The position numbers and the translations under genes were made by a program. This document shows, piece after piece, positions 1 through 10,172 of a stretch of DNA of 64,000 nucleotides; position 1 is the stretch's first letter; every line of letters starts with the position of its first letter. The notes beneath the pieces are model-generated. The model was not told where the DNA came from. It did no database searches and saw only the letters and a list, made by a program, of their open reading frames with translations. This DNA comes from Pyrus communis (lineage: Eukaryota > Streptophyta > Magnoliopsida > Rosales > Rosaceae): assembly GCF_963583255.1 (NCBI RefSeq), contig NC_084817.1, forward strand, positions 13,398,121 to 13,462,120, given 5' to 3'.

Positions 1-38
1 ATTTTTTTTTATTTTTTTTTTTATTAACATAAATAAAA

Positions 39-1232
39 TCAAACGGCATGGAATTGGTCCTTGAATGGAAGGTGATAATTGAAGTGAACCGGCATTGGTT
101 TGAATTCTAGTGTAGGTGCCTGATTCAAAAAAAATAGCAAGTTAGTATAAAATCTAATGGAATTTGGAAAAAAATACTTACTTGTTTTGTCCGACAAGAA
201 CTCAATGACAAATACCACTCCTTTGAAAGTTTCAGGGATATTGGACTTGGCCAGATTGCAAGTGATGGTTATTACTTGTCCAATGTCATCAAATTTAACT
301 TCTTTGGATTTTGTGGTTTCAAGAACGTCCTCTTTGATGGATTCATGACATTCCCTACTTGTCACCTTTGGAAGGGCTTCCAAGATGTCTTTTTCACATT
401 CTTCTTCCTTGGAAGTCATGAATCTGCAAGGAATAGGGTTAAAAATAATGAAATTTGGAACAACCATACCTGTATTAGATGGCATAGGAGCAATAGGAGC
501 CTCCGGTAAAGGTGTTTCCACCCTTTCCGTGGGTTGGGTGTATTCCTCTTCCTTGTGATTTGATTTTGATGGTTGAGGGTCCGTTCCAACCTCCTTGTCA
601 CTTCTCAACATGATTTCCTTGGCAGTTTCAAATTCTCCCTTCTGATTTGCAATGGTTGAACTAGGGAGTTCGCCTTGGTCGCAAAATTGTCCTTCGAACT
701 CCGCTATCTGCCCAATTTGCTTTTCCAGAGTAGTAAGTAATTGAAAAATCGTATCATTATCATTTGAATTACCTACATTACTTTGGGCAGGTTGTGGTGG
801 CTGCATAGGCGTTGAATAGAACTCCTCATACGGCTGCCAATATCCTTCTTGTTGAGCCTCATTGTCTTGATTTTGTAAGCCCTGCACCAAACAAATTAAT
901 TCATCAAGCTTTTGGTTATAATTTATTGACGAACTTAAATTTGGTTGGGCATATTGAATATGAGGTTGTGGTGGCTGCCAATATCCTCCTTGTTGAGCAT
1001 TTTGAGGTTCCCACCACATAGAGTTTGAATGATCACTCCAATCCGAATTGTAAGTATTGGAAAACACGTTATTCCTTGATTGAAGATTAAATATATCAAC
1101 TCTTTGCATTTGGGACCTTTCCATGAGTTGTGACAAAAGAGAAGCATTATCAAGTGCCATCTTGTTCTTAACAAACAAAACACAAATAAAAAAAAAAAAA
1201 CTAAATCTAAAAGACAATACAGAAACAAACAA
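39..1232 (-). CDS. gag-like ORF of a rearranged Athila-type element (L1)
   Basis: Open frame of 397 codons lying directly inside the PBS and LTR of element L1. From about residue 50 it resembles the C-terminal half of the gag of element B: the NTYN...W segment, Q/P-rich repeats, QIGQI-E motif, ELPSST and KDILE. The last 25 residues (QAPTLEFKPMPVHFNY) instead match the segment just before reverse transcriptase in B. The capsid core, zinc knuckle and protease (DLGAS) are absent, so two internal deletions have joined gag C-terminus to pre-RT sequence while keeping an open frame. A second in-frame ATG at residue 25 (MALDNASLL, near 1160) is the likelier start, because the first 24 residues are hydrophobic leader translation rich in F. 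Function unknown; probably a non-autonomous derivative. The left part of the element is outside the window. Confidence 0.55.
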   Translation of the reverse strand: MFVSVLSFRFSFFFFICVLFVKNKMALDNASLLSQLMERSQMQRVDIFNLQSRNNVFSNTYNSDWSDHSNSMWWEPQNAQQGGYWQPPQPHIQYAQPNLSSSINYNQKLDELICLVQGLQNQDNEAQQEGYWQPYEEFYSTPMQPPQPAQSNVGNSNDNDTIFQLLTTLEKQIGQIAEFEGQFCDQGELPSSTIANQKGEFETAKEIMLRSDKEVGTDPQPSKSNHKEEEYTQPTERVETPLPEAPIAPMPSNTGMVVPNFIIFNPIPCRFMTSKEEECEKDILEALPKVTSRECHESIKEDVLETTKSKEVKFDDIGQVITITCNLAKSNIPETFKGVVFVIEFLSDKTSKYFFPNSIRFYTNLLFFLNQAPTLEFKPMPVHFNYHLPFKDQFHAV

Positions 1233-1258
1233 TCCAAGGGATTAGCAAATTTTCTAAT

Positions 1259-1276
1259 TCCCCGGCAACGGCGCCA
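1259..1276 (-). other. Primer-binding site (tRNA-Asp) of element L1
   Basis: On the minus strand this reads TGGCGCCGTTGCCGGGGA, a perfect 18-base complement of the 3' end of plant tRNA-Asp including CCA. It lies 5 bases inside the LTR end, as expected for minus-strand DNA priming in Athila/Tat Gypsy elements. Confidence 0.93.
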
Positions 1277-1281
1277 AAATT

Positions 1282-3597
1282 TGATGCGAGATTTATACGC
1301 ACACAAATTAAACCCTCTTTTTGACAATTGTAGTATAAGTATAAGTAGGGATCGTTCTGGACCGGGGATTAGGAGGGATTGTTAATCACTTGGATTTGAC
1401 TTAAAAACGTAAAAACATAATATAAAACACTAAACTAGACTCAAAGAATGTAAAACTAAACTTTAAAACACTAAAACAAATCAAAAGACTCAAAATGCTT
1501 TTAAAAACACAAACTAAAATGCTATACTAAACTCGAAGAATTCAAAACTAAAAATAAGAAAGATTAAGACTAAGACTTAAACGAAATATGGGGGGATTGA
1601 TTTTGGACGAATTTAAACTAAAATGGATAGATTGTAAAGAAAACAAATTGTAAATATGAAATTGACGGAAATGAATGGATGGTATGGCTAGCTAAGGGGT
1701 TCTTCTCCACACATGTTACACTTGCATAATAAAAAGATTTCCAATTGCATTTCAATAAATTATGAAACTCATCACCCCGGGTTAATTAGGTCCGCTTAAA
1801 TTAACCGTCAAGTTTTCCTTAAGTTAATGAATTGGATGATTGCATACGACAACCCAAAGCATTCCCCACAAGTTCCCTACATGAATTGCATAATAGAGAT
1901 ACAAGCAAGAATCATTAAGTTCTTTGAAAACTATAAGTGTTGACGAGGCATTCGTTACTATGGAATACGCATGAAACTTATGCCAAGAATTCGTTTAACG
2001 CGATTGTTTATAAGCAACCTCCACTACTTGTGAATATAAGTTCATAACGATTAGGTGAAACTCACTTATATTCTAGCGTCATATTCATGAATGAAAATTA
2101 AGCGTGCACTCTCAATAAACATACATAAATAGGTTATCAATCAAATAGTTAAACAAATTGAATTCACAACTTATGAAACGCAATTAGAAGTAATCAAATC
2201 AAAATGCAAGCATAAACATTTATTTCGAATTACCCCCTAGCTAAAGGGGGATTAGTTCTTCATAACATTGAAATCAAAGAAACACCTAAACATTCCAACA
2301 ACTCAAACTTGAATTGTATGAACGTTTAGGCACTCTTCTCTTCCATTCCTTATACGTACAAAACAAAGAGAATTAAAATGAAACATTGAAATCAAAGAAT
2401 CACCTAAACATTCCAACAACTCAAACTTGAATTGTATGAACGTTTAGGTCCTCTTCTCTTCCTCGTTGTTGTAGCATAAGGTCTAAGGATAGTTGGTTTG
2501 GGGGAATGGAAGTGTGGAATGGAGTGAGGAGTGATGGAAATGGAAAGATGGTTGGTGTTTGGATTAGTAGGGAGGGGGGACTCACGGCTAAGGAAAGAAT
2601 GGAAGTGTTTGAGGGGTGTTGTGTTGTGAATGAGATGTTCTTGAATGAATGAATGCAAGGGTATTTATAGGAGTAGTGGAGGGAACATATGGTTGTTTGT
2701 TTAAGATGCAAGTGGCTAATTAATGATGGAAAAGTATGTGATTTAAAGGATGCAAAGTGAATGAATCATGAATCATTGTGGATGAAAGGTGGAAGTGCAT
2801 GTGTTGATGACTAGGTTAGTGGGTGGAAATCTGAAAATGGCATATAGGAAATAATGAAGATGCAATAAATAATGCATGTAAAGTGTGTGTGAATGCATGT
2901 GAAGATGCAATAAATAATGCATGTAGGGTTAGGAAATAATGAAGAAATGCATGTGAGATGTTTGGAAAGGAAATGGGAACCCACAACAATGAAGTTGTTT
3001 TGTGTTGTGAATTATGATGAATGCATGTGAGTTAAAGAGGGAGAATGTGGTGAAATGATGAAGTAGGAAGGTGGAAATGCATGTGAGATGTTTGGAAAGG
3101 AATAAAGAATGAATGGTGGAAATGTGAGTGAATGATGTGCATGTGTGAGAATGCATGTGGAATTAAGAGGAGTATGGAAGTGAAATAAATGAATGATATG
3201 TTAAGTGATAAGTGAATGATATGTGGTGAGTGATAAGTGAATGGTTTGATAAGTGATAAATGAATTAGTTTAAAGGGCTAGGGTTTAAGTACATAGAATG
3301 GGCCTAAAATAGGTTGGTTTGTATGGCATAATGTGTTTGATTGGGCTAGAGCCATTGTTTTGTGTCTTCAAGTGCATACAAGGCCTTCAAATTCGTCCAT
3401 CCTCTTGGCTCCATGGATAAGCTATCCAATCCATGCCCAAAAATGCTCCAAATGGCCTCAAAATGCACTTTCTTGCTCCCTAGGCCCTTAGAACCTGAAA
3501 ACACACAAAAGAAGCATAAAGGACTAAAATAACGAGAGAAACATAACGTAAATGCACGAGAACAAGCCATTTAAGTCGCATGAATATGCTCCTATCA
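1282..3597 (-). repeat. 5' LTR of element L1 (2316 bp)
   Basis: On the minus strand it starts TGATAGGAGC and ends CGCATCA, the terminal signature shared by all LTRs of this family here. A TATA box (TATAAATA, minus strand) is at 2662-2669 and two copies of the LTR hairpin are at 2285-2330 and 2403-2448. U3 (about 2700-3300) is dense in CATGCA motifs. The LTR abuts the PBS of L2 at 3598, so L1 inserted just inside L2's PBS. The expected target duplication GCTAA (3598-3602) has its partner off the window. Confidence 0.9.
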
Positions 3598-3602
3598 GCT
3601 AA

Positions 3603-3620
3603 TCCCCGGCAACGGCGCCA
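3603..3620 (-). other. Primer-binding site (tRNA-Asp) of element L2
   Basis: Same perfect 18-base tRNA-Asp complement on the minus strand, next to LTR 3627-5515. Only about 30 bases of L2's internal region are seen before the L1 insertion at 3597/3598. Confidence 0.92.
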
Positions 3621-3626
3621 AAAATT

Positions 3627-5515
3627 TGATGCGAAATATATTAAGCACACAAATTAAACCCTCTTCTGACAATTGTAGCAAAGTATGTAAGTAGGGATCG
3701 TTCAAAACCGGGGATTAGGAGGGATTGCTAAACTCTTGAAAACTGACCTAAGAACTCCAAAACAAAGTTAAAAACACTAATTTGGACTCAAAGAATGAAA
3801 AACCAAAGTTAAAACACTAAAACAAAACAAAAACTCAAAACAGCAACTAGAAGACTCAAAACTGCCTAAAAACCACTTTCTGGGCAGTTTTGAGCACCTA
3901 CACTAATTTGGACGAAATTGGTTGAAAACTTGACTCAAAACACTTAAAAACATGAACCAAAACAATTTCTAACTAAATTGAGATTTCAAAGTAAAGGGGG
4001 ATTTGATTTGGACGAAATTAAAGTTGAGAAAACAGATTGCAAAGTAAAACTGATTTTGAAATGTTTTTGGGGTTTTTAATGGATGATGGACTAGTTAGGG
4101 GTTCTTTCTCCACACATGACAAGTATGCAAATGACTCGATTTCCAGTTATTCCTTCATAGAATTATGAATGACAATGCCCCAAATTAACCGTGACATCAC
4201 TAGTTAATTCTCAAGTTTTCCTTGTGTTATTGAATTGGATGACATCATACGACAACCCAAAGCATTCTTCAAAAGTTCCTTACATGACATCATAATAAAG
4301 ATACAATCAAAGATCATTACGTTCAATGAAAACTATAAGCATTGACAAAGCACTTGTGACTATGACATCATGACACTTATGCTAGGAATTGAACTTAACA
4401 CGATTGTGACTAGCAACCTTCACTACTTGTAAATATAAGTGTGTGACAATTATGTGAAACAAACTTATATTCTAGCATCATATTCATGCAAGCCAATTAA
4501 GTGTCGACCCCTAATTAACAAACACAAATACGTTATTACTCGCACAGTTAAGCCAATTGCATTCACGATTCAAGAACTCATAACTGGAATTTATCAAATC
4601 AACTTGCACACATAGTTATGGCTTCGAAATCACCCCTAACCAATAGGGGTTTAGCCACTCATGTTCATAGCAAAATGAAAGGAAAATAAATTAAACATTG
4701 AAATCATAAAACGAATTACACCTAGAATGCACCAACGACGAAGCTTGAGCATCCAAGAGTCTTTCCTTCTTTCTCCTTGCTACGGCACAAAGGTGGATGG
4801 GATGGTTGGGATGTGTTTTAGGATCAGGGATTATGGAATTGGATGGAGGATAGGCACGGCAAGGTGTAGTGTTTGGCTGGAATTGTGTTTCTAGGATTTT
4901 CGGATGTGTAGAGTGGTGTGGCTAGATGAATGGACGAAAATTGGGTGAGTGAGTGATCCCCCCAAGTGCCTTGCTGCAAAGCCTTATTTATAGGGCTAGG
5001 AAAGGTTTTGAACTTAGTTGAAACCAAAAGGTTTTTTGTACCAGAAATTCTATACATGAAACACTTAAAGGATATATGTGTGTAGCTTGGACAAGGTAGG
5101 AGACAAGATAGGACGGCTAGGAGACAAGCTAGGACGGCTAGTGACAAGCTAGGACGGCTAGGAGACAAGCTAGGACGGCTAGTGACAAGCTAGGACGGCT
5201 AGGAGACAAGCTAGAAATTAGGCACCATGTGTGAATAGATAAAGCCTTCTAGAAATAAGGTTTTTTTAGGCCCCCTTGCAGCTCCCTAACTGAATTCAAG
5301 CCTTCAAATTCGTCCATCCTCATGCCTCCATGCTTGCACTATCCAATCTTGGCCCAAAAATGCTCTAGAATGCTCCAAATTGCTTCTTTTTGCATACTTT
5401 GACACTAAAACCTGAAATTGCACGAAAATGACTTTAAACACTTAAACTAACTAAGGAAAAACAACATAAATGCATGAGAACAAGCCAATTAAGTCGCATA
5501 AAAATGCTCCTATCA
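3627..5515 (-). repeat. 5' LTR of element L2 (1889 bp, diverged subfamily)
   Basis: Minus-strand LTR with the same TGATAGGAGC...CGCATCA ends but a clearly diverged body: ATGACATCAT replaces the sequences seen in the other LTRs, and the 46-nt hairpin is decayed. A TATA box (TATAAATA, minus) is at 4985-4992. It interrupts the 3' tail of plus-strand element K at 5515/5516. It contains a minisatellite at 5101-5212. Confidence 0.88.
5101..5212. repeat. 20/21-bp minisatellite in the U3 of L2's LTR
   Basis: About five to six tandem units built on GACAAGCTAGGACGGCTAG. Two forms, with AGGAGACAAG and AGTGACAAG, alternate and give a higher-order period near 41 bp. Not seen in the other LTRs. Confidence 0.85.
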
Positions 5516-5888
5516 TGTTCGTCTACATGTTTACATCAATCTCTCACATATAACTAGTGTAGGGTGTGTAGTCAGAAAATTTGTGTGAAAATAGAGTGCA
5601 TTCTAATAAGGAATTGAGGAAATTCTCTAAGGCATGTTACTACATTCAAATCATGGTTTTAAATGCTTAATTGTGAACTGGTATGTGGTGACTATGATTA
5701 AGAATGTACTTAAGTGTGAAGATGACTAAAATCTATGGGACTAATGAATTTTAACTTGTCATGTGCATTGGAAATCCCTGAAACGATTGTTGGAAGGTGT
5801 AGGTTGTGTTTTGTTCGTTTCGTTTTGTTTTTGGTTTCTTTTGTTTTGTTTTGCTCGAGGACTAGCAAAAGCTAAGTGTGGGGGAATT
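5516..5888 (+). mobile_element. 3' non-coding tail and polypurine tract of element K
   Basis: Matches the region upstream of the 3' LTR in the other elements, for example 11530-11830 on plus and 26600-26950 on minus. It ends with a stem-loop (TTTTGCT at 5849-5855 pairing with AGCAAAA at 5864-5870, loop containing GAGGAC) and the polypurine tract AAGTGTGGGGGAA (5874-5886), immediately before the LTR at 5889. The rest of K to the left was cut off by the L2 insertion at 5515. Confidence 0.85.
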
Positions 5889-6260
5889 TGATAGGAGCAT
5901 ATTCATGCGACTTAAATGGCTTGTTCTCGTGCATTTACGTTATGTTTCTTTAGTTATTTTAGTACTTTAAGCTATTTTCGTGTGTTTGTAGGTCCAAAGG
6001 GCTAAAGGAGCAAAAAGATGCATTTTGGAGACTTTTGGAGCACTTTTGGGCTAAGGATGGATAGGTTATGCTTGGAGCCAAAGTGTTGGACGAAATTGAA
6101 GACCTAATTGGAGCCAAAGTGTTGGAACCTTGTTCTCTTTAGTTTTAGGACATTTAAACCTTTCCTAATCCCAATCATGCCATGCATAACACACATCCAT
6201 TCTAACACATTGTCATTGCACATGCATTTCCTTCATTAGTTAACCCACATGCTCCCATTA

Positions 6261-6420
6261 CTTATCATCACCACTTACCACTTATCACTTATCATAACCA
6301 CATATCATATCACTTATCACTTATCACTTATCACTTATCATCATCACTTATCACTTATCACATATCATTCACCACTTATCATATCATACACTTATCATTC
6401 ACTTATCATATCATACACTC
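6261..6420. repeat. (ACTTATC)-type microsatellite in U3
   Basis: Degenerate tandem repeats of CACTTATC/ATATCATA over about 160 bp. A shorter counterpart (GTGATAAGTGAAT) is visible at about 3195-3265 in the L1 LTR, so the array has expanded in this copy. Confidence 0.8.
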
Positions 6421-6869
6421 AATCCATAAACCCCCAAGGCCGTGACTTCCCCCTTTACATTTCAGCCATTCCACATGCACTCATTGTCATTCCAACCTTT
6501 AATCCACATGCACTCCCATCCACCACTCATTGCCGTGCACATTCCATCAGAAAATCCACTTCGTTGCACATGCATTCCCTTCATAAATAATTCACATGCA
6601 TTCATCATCATTCACCACACCTTGCAGCCACATGCATCCTTTAATTCAATTCCAGAAAATCAACAACCCATGCCGTGCACATTCATACACTTTCACATGC
6701 ATCTTGGCAGCTTTCACATGCACACACATGCATTTCCAGCTCATCCACACTCAATGCCGTGCACAACCCATACCATTCCAGCACCAACAACACTCAATGC
6801 CGTGCACAACCCATCAGTTTTCCAGCATTTGCACATGCAACCTAGCTGTCATGTTCCCCCCATTTCACC

Positions 6870-6877
6870 TATAAATA
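6870..6877 (+). promoter_or_regulatory. TATA box of the K/C LTR
   Basis: TATAAATA followed by AGCATATTCAC. The same box is conserved in the other LTRs: 2662-2669, 25547-25554, 39893-39900, 44093-44100 and 52223-52230 on minus, 23403-23410 on plus, and as TATAAAAA at 34307 on plus and 54347 on minus. It sets the U3/R boundary roughly 30 bases downstream and about 190 bases before the first LTR hairpin. Confidence 0.75.
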
Positions 6878-7092
6878 AGCATATTCACTCATTCATACAC
6901 ATTTCATTCACTCATCCATTGCAGAAATGTAGACACCAAACACTTCCCTTTGGCCGTGAGTCTCCCTTACAATCCAAACACCATCCTTCCATTTCCACCA
7001 CTCCTCTTCCATTCATCCACCACTCCCCAAACCATTCACACCATCAAACTATCCTTAGACCTTGTGCTACAACGAAGAGGAAGAGAAGAGTG

Positions 7093-7256
7093 CCTAAACG
7101 TTCATACAATTCAAGTTTGAGTTGTTGGAATGTTTAGGTGCTTCTTTGATTTCAATGTTTAAATTCAATTCTCTTTGTTTTGTACGTATGAGGAATGGAA
7201 GAGAAGAGTGCCTAAACGTTCATACAATTCAAGTTTGAGTTGTTGGAATGTTTAGA
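7093..7256 (+). repeat. Duplicated 46-nt hairpin in the transcribed part of the LTR
   Basis: Two copies, 7093-7138 and 7211-7256, each starting CCTAAACGTTC and ending GAATGTTTAG(G/A). The 23-nt halves pair along nearly their whole length with two mismatches and a few G-U pairs. Copies recur in the other main-subfamily LTRs: 2285, 2403, 23622, 23740, 25156, 25273, 34504, 34622, 39502, 39619, 43704, 43812, 51872, 51990, 53978 and 54096. A second short inverted repeat (CCCCCT/AGGGGG around TTAGCT) follows the second copy in most LTRs, for example near 23819 and 34705. Confidence 0.8.
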
Positions 7257-8295
7257 TGTTTCTTTGATTTCAAAGTTATGAGGAAATTCGAAATATATGT
7301 TTATGCTTGCATTTTGATTTGATTAACTTTCGTTGGAATTTCATAAGTTGTTGATTCAATTTGTTTAACCGTTTGATTGATAACTTATTTATGTATGTTT
7401 ATTAAGAATGCGCGCTTAATTTTCATGCATGAATATGAAGCTAGAATATAAGTGAGTTTCACCTAATCGTTATGAAGTTATATTCACAAGTAGTGGAGGT
7501 TGCTTATAAACAATCGCGTTAAATGAATTCTTGGCAAGAGTTTCATGCTCATCATAGTAACGAATGCCTCGTCAACACTTATAGTTTTCATAATGCTTAA
7601 TGATCTTTGATTGTATCTTTATTGTGCTGTTCACGTAAAGGACTTTTGGAGAATGTAGTGAATTGCGTTGCGCTAACCCATCCAATTCATTAGCTTAAAG
7701 GAAAACTTAACGGTTAATTTAAGCGGACCTAATTAACCCGGGGTGATGAGTTTCATAATTTATTGAAATGTAATTGGAAATCTTTTTATTATGCAAGTAT
7801 AACATATATGGAGATGAACCCTCTAGCTAGCTTCAATCCATTCAATATCATCACATTCATCTTTACAATCTGTTTTGTTTCCAAGTTTCTATTTTTATTT
7901 CAAGTTTTCAAAACCAATCCCCCTTTTACTTTATTGTTCAATTTAGTTAGAAATCATTTTAGTTTATGTTTTAAAGTGTTTTGAGTCAAGTTACAACTTA
8001 ATTTCGTCCAAAATTGGGTTTAAGGTCAGAAACTGCCTAGTTAGTGTTTTTAGGCAGTTTTGAGTCTTTTGAACTTGTTTTGAGTCTTTTGGTTTGTTTT
8101 AGTGTTTTAAAGTTTAGTTTTGCATTCTTTAAGTCTAGTATAGTGTTTTTTATTGTGTTCTTATGTTTTTGAGTCAAATCCAAGTGATTAACAATCCCTC
8201 TAATCCCCGGTCCAGAACGATCCCTACTTATACTTATACTACAATTGTCAAAAAGAGGGTTTAATTTGTGTGCGTATAAATCTCGCATCAAATTT

Positions 8296-8313
8296 TGGCG
8301 CCGTTGCCGGGGA
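8296..8313 (+). other. Primer-binding site (tRNA-Asp) of element C
   Basis: TGGCGCCGTTGCCGGGGA, five bases after the LTR end, perfectly complementary to the 3' end of plant tRNA-Asp. Confidence 0.95.
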
Positions 8314-8413
8314 TTAGAAAATTTTCTAATCCTTTGGATTGTTTTATTTTCGTTTGTTTTTATATTATTCCAGATTCTTATGTTATTTTGTTTCTTGTTC
8401 TAGGTACCAGTTT

Positions 8414-8458
8414 ATGACTCGGAGTTCTCATCCGATTCGTGAACATATCCTGGAGTGA
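8414..8458 (+). pseudogene. Gag start remnant of element C
   Basis: Starts MTRSSHPIREHI, as in the gag of element D (MTRSSQPVREHI), and stops after 14 codons where the large gag-pol deletion begins. No function expected. Confidence 0.75.
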
Positions 8459-8598
8459 TTGGGTTCTTCGTCCGGCTGCAAGACGTAAAAGAAAGCGCTA
8501 CTTGGGAGGCAACCCAATGCATGATTAAAAAAAAAATAAATCATATATTAAATAAAATAAAAAAAAGAAGATACTAAACATGGAGAAAGATGGAGCCT

Positions 8599-9201
8599 TC
8601 ACAGAGGTTGTTTGCGTGAAGCCCCACTACGAGGCATAGAAGCGGGAGGCATCGGAGCGGAAGGCATCGGAGCTAGAGCATTCCAGGCCTCAATACTTGG
8701 CCAAGCGCTGGATGACCCAGGAAAAAGGTACCTCTGGAGATAAGCAGCAAGCTTTTGACGGTCACTTTGAATCCGACCTTCAGATTCTTGCAGCTCATCA
8801 AGCTTCCTCTTCATGCCCGCTGAATAGTTATTTGCAAGCACATGCAAACTTCTATTCTCGTACTTAAGCTGTTTGATCTCCTGCTTAAGACTTTCCACCT
8901 CTCCCATCAACGATTCCACTTGGCGGGACCGAGCAAGCAGGCGTTGGCCCATGTTGGACACAGAACTCGCACACTGAACACTAAGTGCGAGGGACTCTTG
9001 AACGGCCAACTCATCGGACCGTCCTGACAGCAGCCTACTATCTTTTGGAGTGAGGAGGTTCCTAGCTACTATTGTAGCTGTTGTGGCGTCCTGCATCACA
9101 GAGTCTTCACCTGAAAGAGGACCGTTAGAAGATAAGAAAGAAGGACTCCATACGTTACCTTGACGCGGCGCGCCCGTATCACTGCTAAGGCTCAATTCCA
9201 A
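8599..9201 (-). pseudogene. Antisense accessory coiled-coil ORF of element C, start lost
   Basis: Open frame of about 200 codons antisense to element C, homologous to the 220-230 residue proteins at 29665, 48170 and 58514. The core (RNLLTPKDSRLLSGRSDELA), the coiled coil (RQVESLMGEVESLKQEIKQL) and the PGSSSAWPSIEAW block are intact. The Pro-rich tail is shortened to about three repeats. The first nine residues, including ATG and half of the LxLxL motif, are missing: the frame opens at a TTG (9199-9201), because a deletion joined the upstream GCGTCGCCTAA sequence directly to CTTAGCTTGG. It carries more substitutions than the other copies differ by among themselves, yet no frameshift. Confidence 0.75.
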
Positions 9202-9560
9202 GCTAAGTTAGGCGACGCTCCCTCGGCTTTTCAGAAAACGCGTTCAACTTTGTCAAAAGATTTCTGACAAAGCTGAAAACACGTGGAGGCCATCATCGCA
9301 ACTACACATCTTTAGCCGACAAGCGCAAAGTTCGGCGACGCTTTCTCTGCTTTTCAGAAAACGCGTGCAACTTTGTCAAAAGGAGCCGCATCCGCACTAC
9401 TACGTGTCGTTCAGAAAGCAAAGGGGCGTCGTTCAGAAATCGAAGGGGCGCCCGCTCAGAAATCGAAGAGGTGTCGTTCAGATATCGAAGAGACATTTGT
9501 CGACAAGGGTAAAAGAACAGTACCACCACTTGATATTATCTCTATATATGTCGACCTTCG
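9202..9560. promoter_or_regulatory. Divergent promoter-like region of element C (partly deleted)
   Basis: Counterpart of 29214-29664 in B. It holds the TTTTGACAAAG...ACGCGT repeats (9240-9270 and 9360-9385), a CGTTCAGAAATCGAAG minisatellite (9405-9495) and, on plus, a TATATAT box (9543-9549) pointing towards the 3' LTR. The part next to the antisense ORF start has been deleted. Confidence 0.5.
9405..9495. repeat. Minisatellite in the accessory promoter of C
   Basis: Four tandem units of about 20-24 bp based on CGTTCAGAAATCGAAGGGG. The same unit occurs in about 2 copies at 29251-29290 (B), 3 at 47738-47803 (F) and 4 at 58061-58147 (E). Confidence 0.8.
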
Positions 9561-10134
9561 TCTTTTATGGCAAGGCAAACCTGAAGAAAATGCCCAACTC
9601 TTCCTCACCTCTGAGGGCGCACTCCCAGCAAAGCCTCTTGAAATACTTAATTTTTTCTCCCCCAAAGATGATACCAGATGCCTGGAGTACAGATGACCCA
9701 GGAGGAAACGGCACAACAAATACATGTGCTGATTCATTCACCGCTTCTTCAAAGGCAAAGGTATCTCATATCATCAAGGTCAAAAGCAAAAGTATCTCAT
9801 ATCATGCTCTCTCATTGTCTTTTTCTTTGTCCTTGTTCTTACTTGCATGGCAAAGTAAAAGAAGCAATCAGCCGGCACTTGGAGTCAGTCTTCCGATCTG
9901 GAGCCAACTGCCTGGAATCTATTCCTGGTTGCTTACCTAGCGTTGCTCTCGAGTAGTCATCTTCAACGGTTGATACACTTCCAGAGAAGGGACCACTTCT
10001 GCAAAGATTGAACAAAGAAACAGAGATAAAAGGAGGAAGCTCAGACCTTTGGGGGAGACCAAAAGAAATCCTGCTGCTCAGTTCAAGGGTAGCACAAAGG
10101 AAAATCAACGATGGGCGGAAACCAGTTTAGTCTA
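9561..10134 (+). other. Element-sense spacer downstream of the TATA box, element C
   Basis: Conserved with 28330-29200 (B), 46830-47640 (F) and 57110-57960 (E). It can be read as a long frame (9365-9940, 191 codons), but competing frames are almost as open and the composition is low-complexity (S/K-rich). I cannot support a protein; a non-coding or spliced transcript is equally possible. Confidence 0.35.
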
Positions 10135-10172
10135 AAACATTGAGGACAATGTTTAGTTTAAGTGTGGGGGGG
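10135..10172 (+). other. Upstream stem-loop plus polypurine tract (PPT2) of element C
   Basis: AAACATTG (10135-10142), loop AGGA and CAATGTTT (10147-10154) form a perfect 8-bp stem, followed by AAGTGTGGGGGGG (10160-10172). This is the layout of the real PPT beside the 3' LTR, but about 1.65 kb upstream of it. Confidence 0.7.

Larger units (their letters stand above)
5889..8290 (+). repeat. LTR shared by elements K (3' LTR) and C (5' LTR), 2402 bp
   Basis: Plus-strand LTR from TGATAGGAGC to CGCATCA. It is preceded by a PPT (K) and followed by a PBS (C), so one LTR serves two internal regions, as in a tandem array produced by LTR-LTR recombination. TATA box at 6870-6877 and two hairpin copies at 7093-7138 and 7211-7256. 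U3 6180-6860 is rich in ACATGCA motifs and contains an ACTTATC microsatellite. Confidence 0.92.

Noticed and set aside
120..181. Intron-like signals on minus (GTAAGT, TACTAAC, pyrimidine run, CAG) inside the L1 gag-like ORF
   Set aside because: Splicing would shift the frame into a stop within a few codons, and the same stretch aligns with ordinary coding sequence of B around the QAP motif. Probably fortuitous.
6442..7137. 231-codon plus-strand ORF rich in His, Pro and Ser, and similar frames at 22477-22857, 25877-26302, 40223-40648, 44086-44410, 52041-52709 and 54114-54584
   Set aside because: They are translations of the CACATGCA-rich U3 of LTRs, recur only because the LTRs are related, and show no domain.
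8296..8313. tRNA-Asp-like sequence
   Set aside because: Only the 18-base 3' end complement is present; it is a primer-binding site, not a tRNA gene. The same holds for the other PBS copies.
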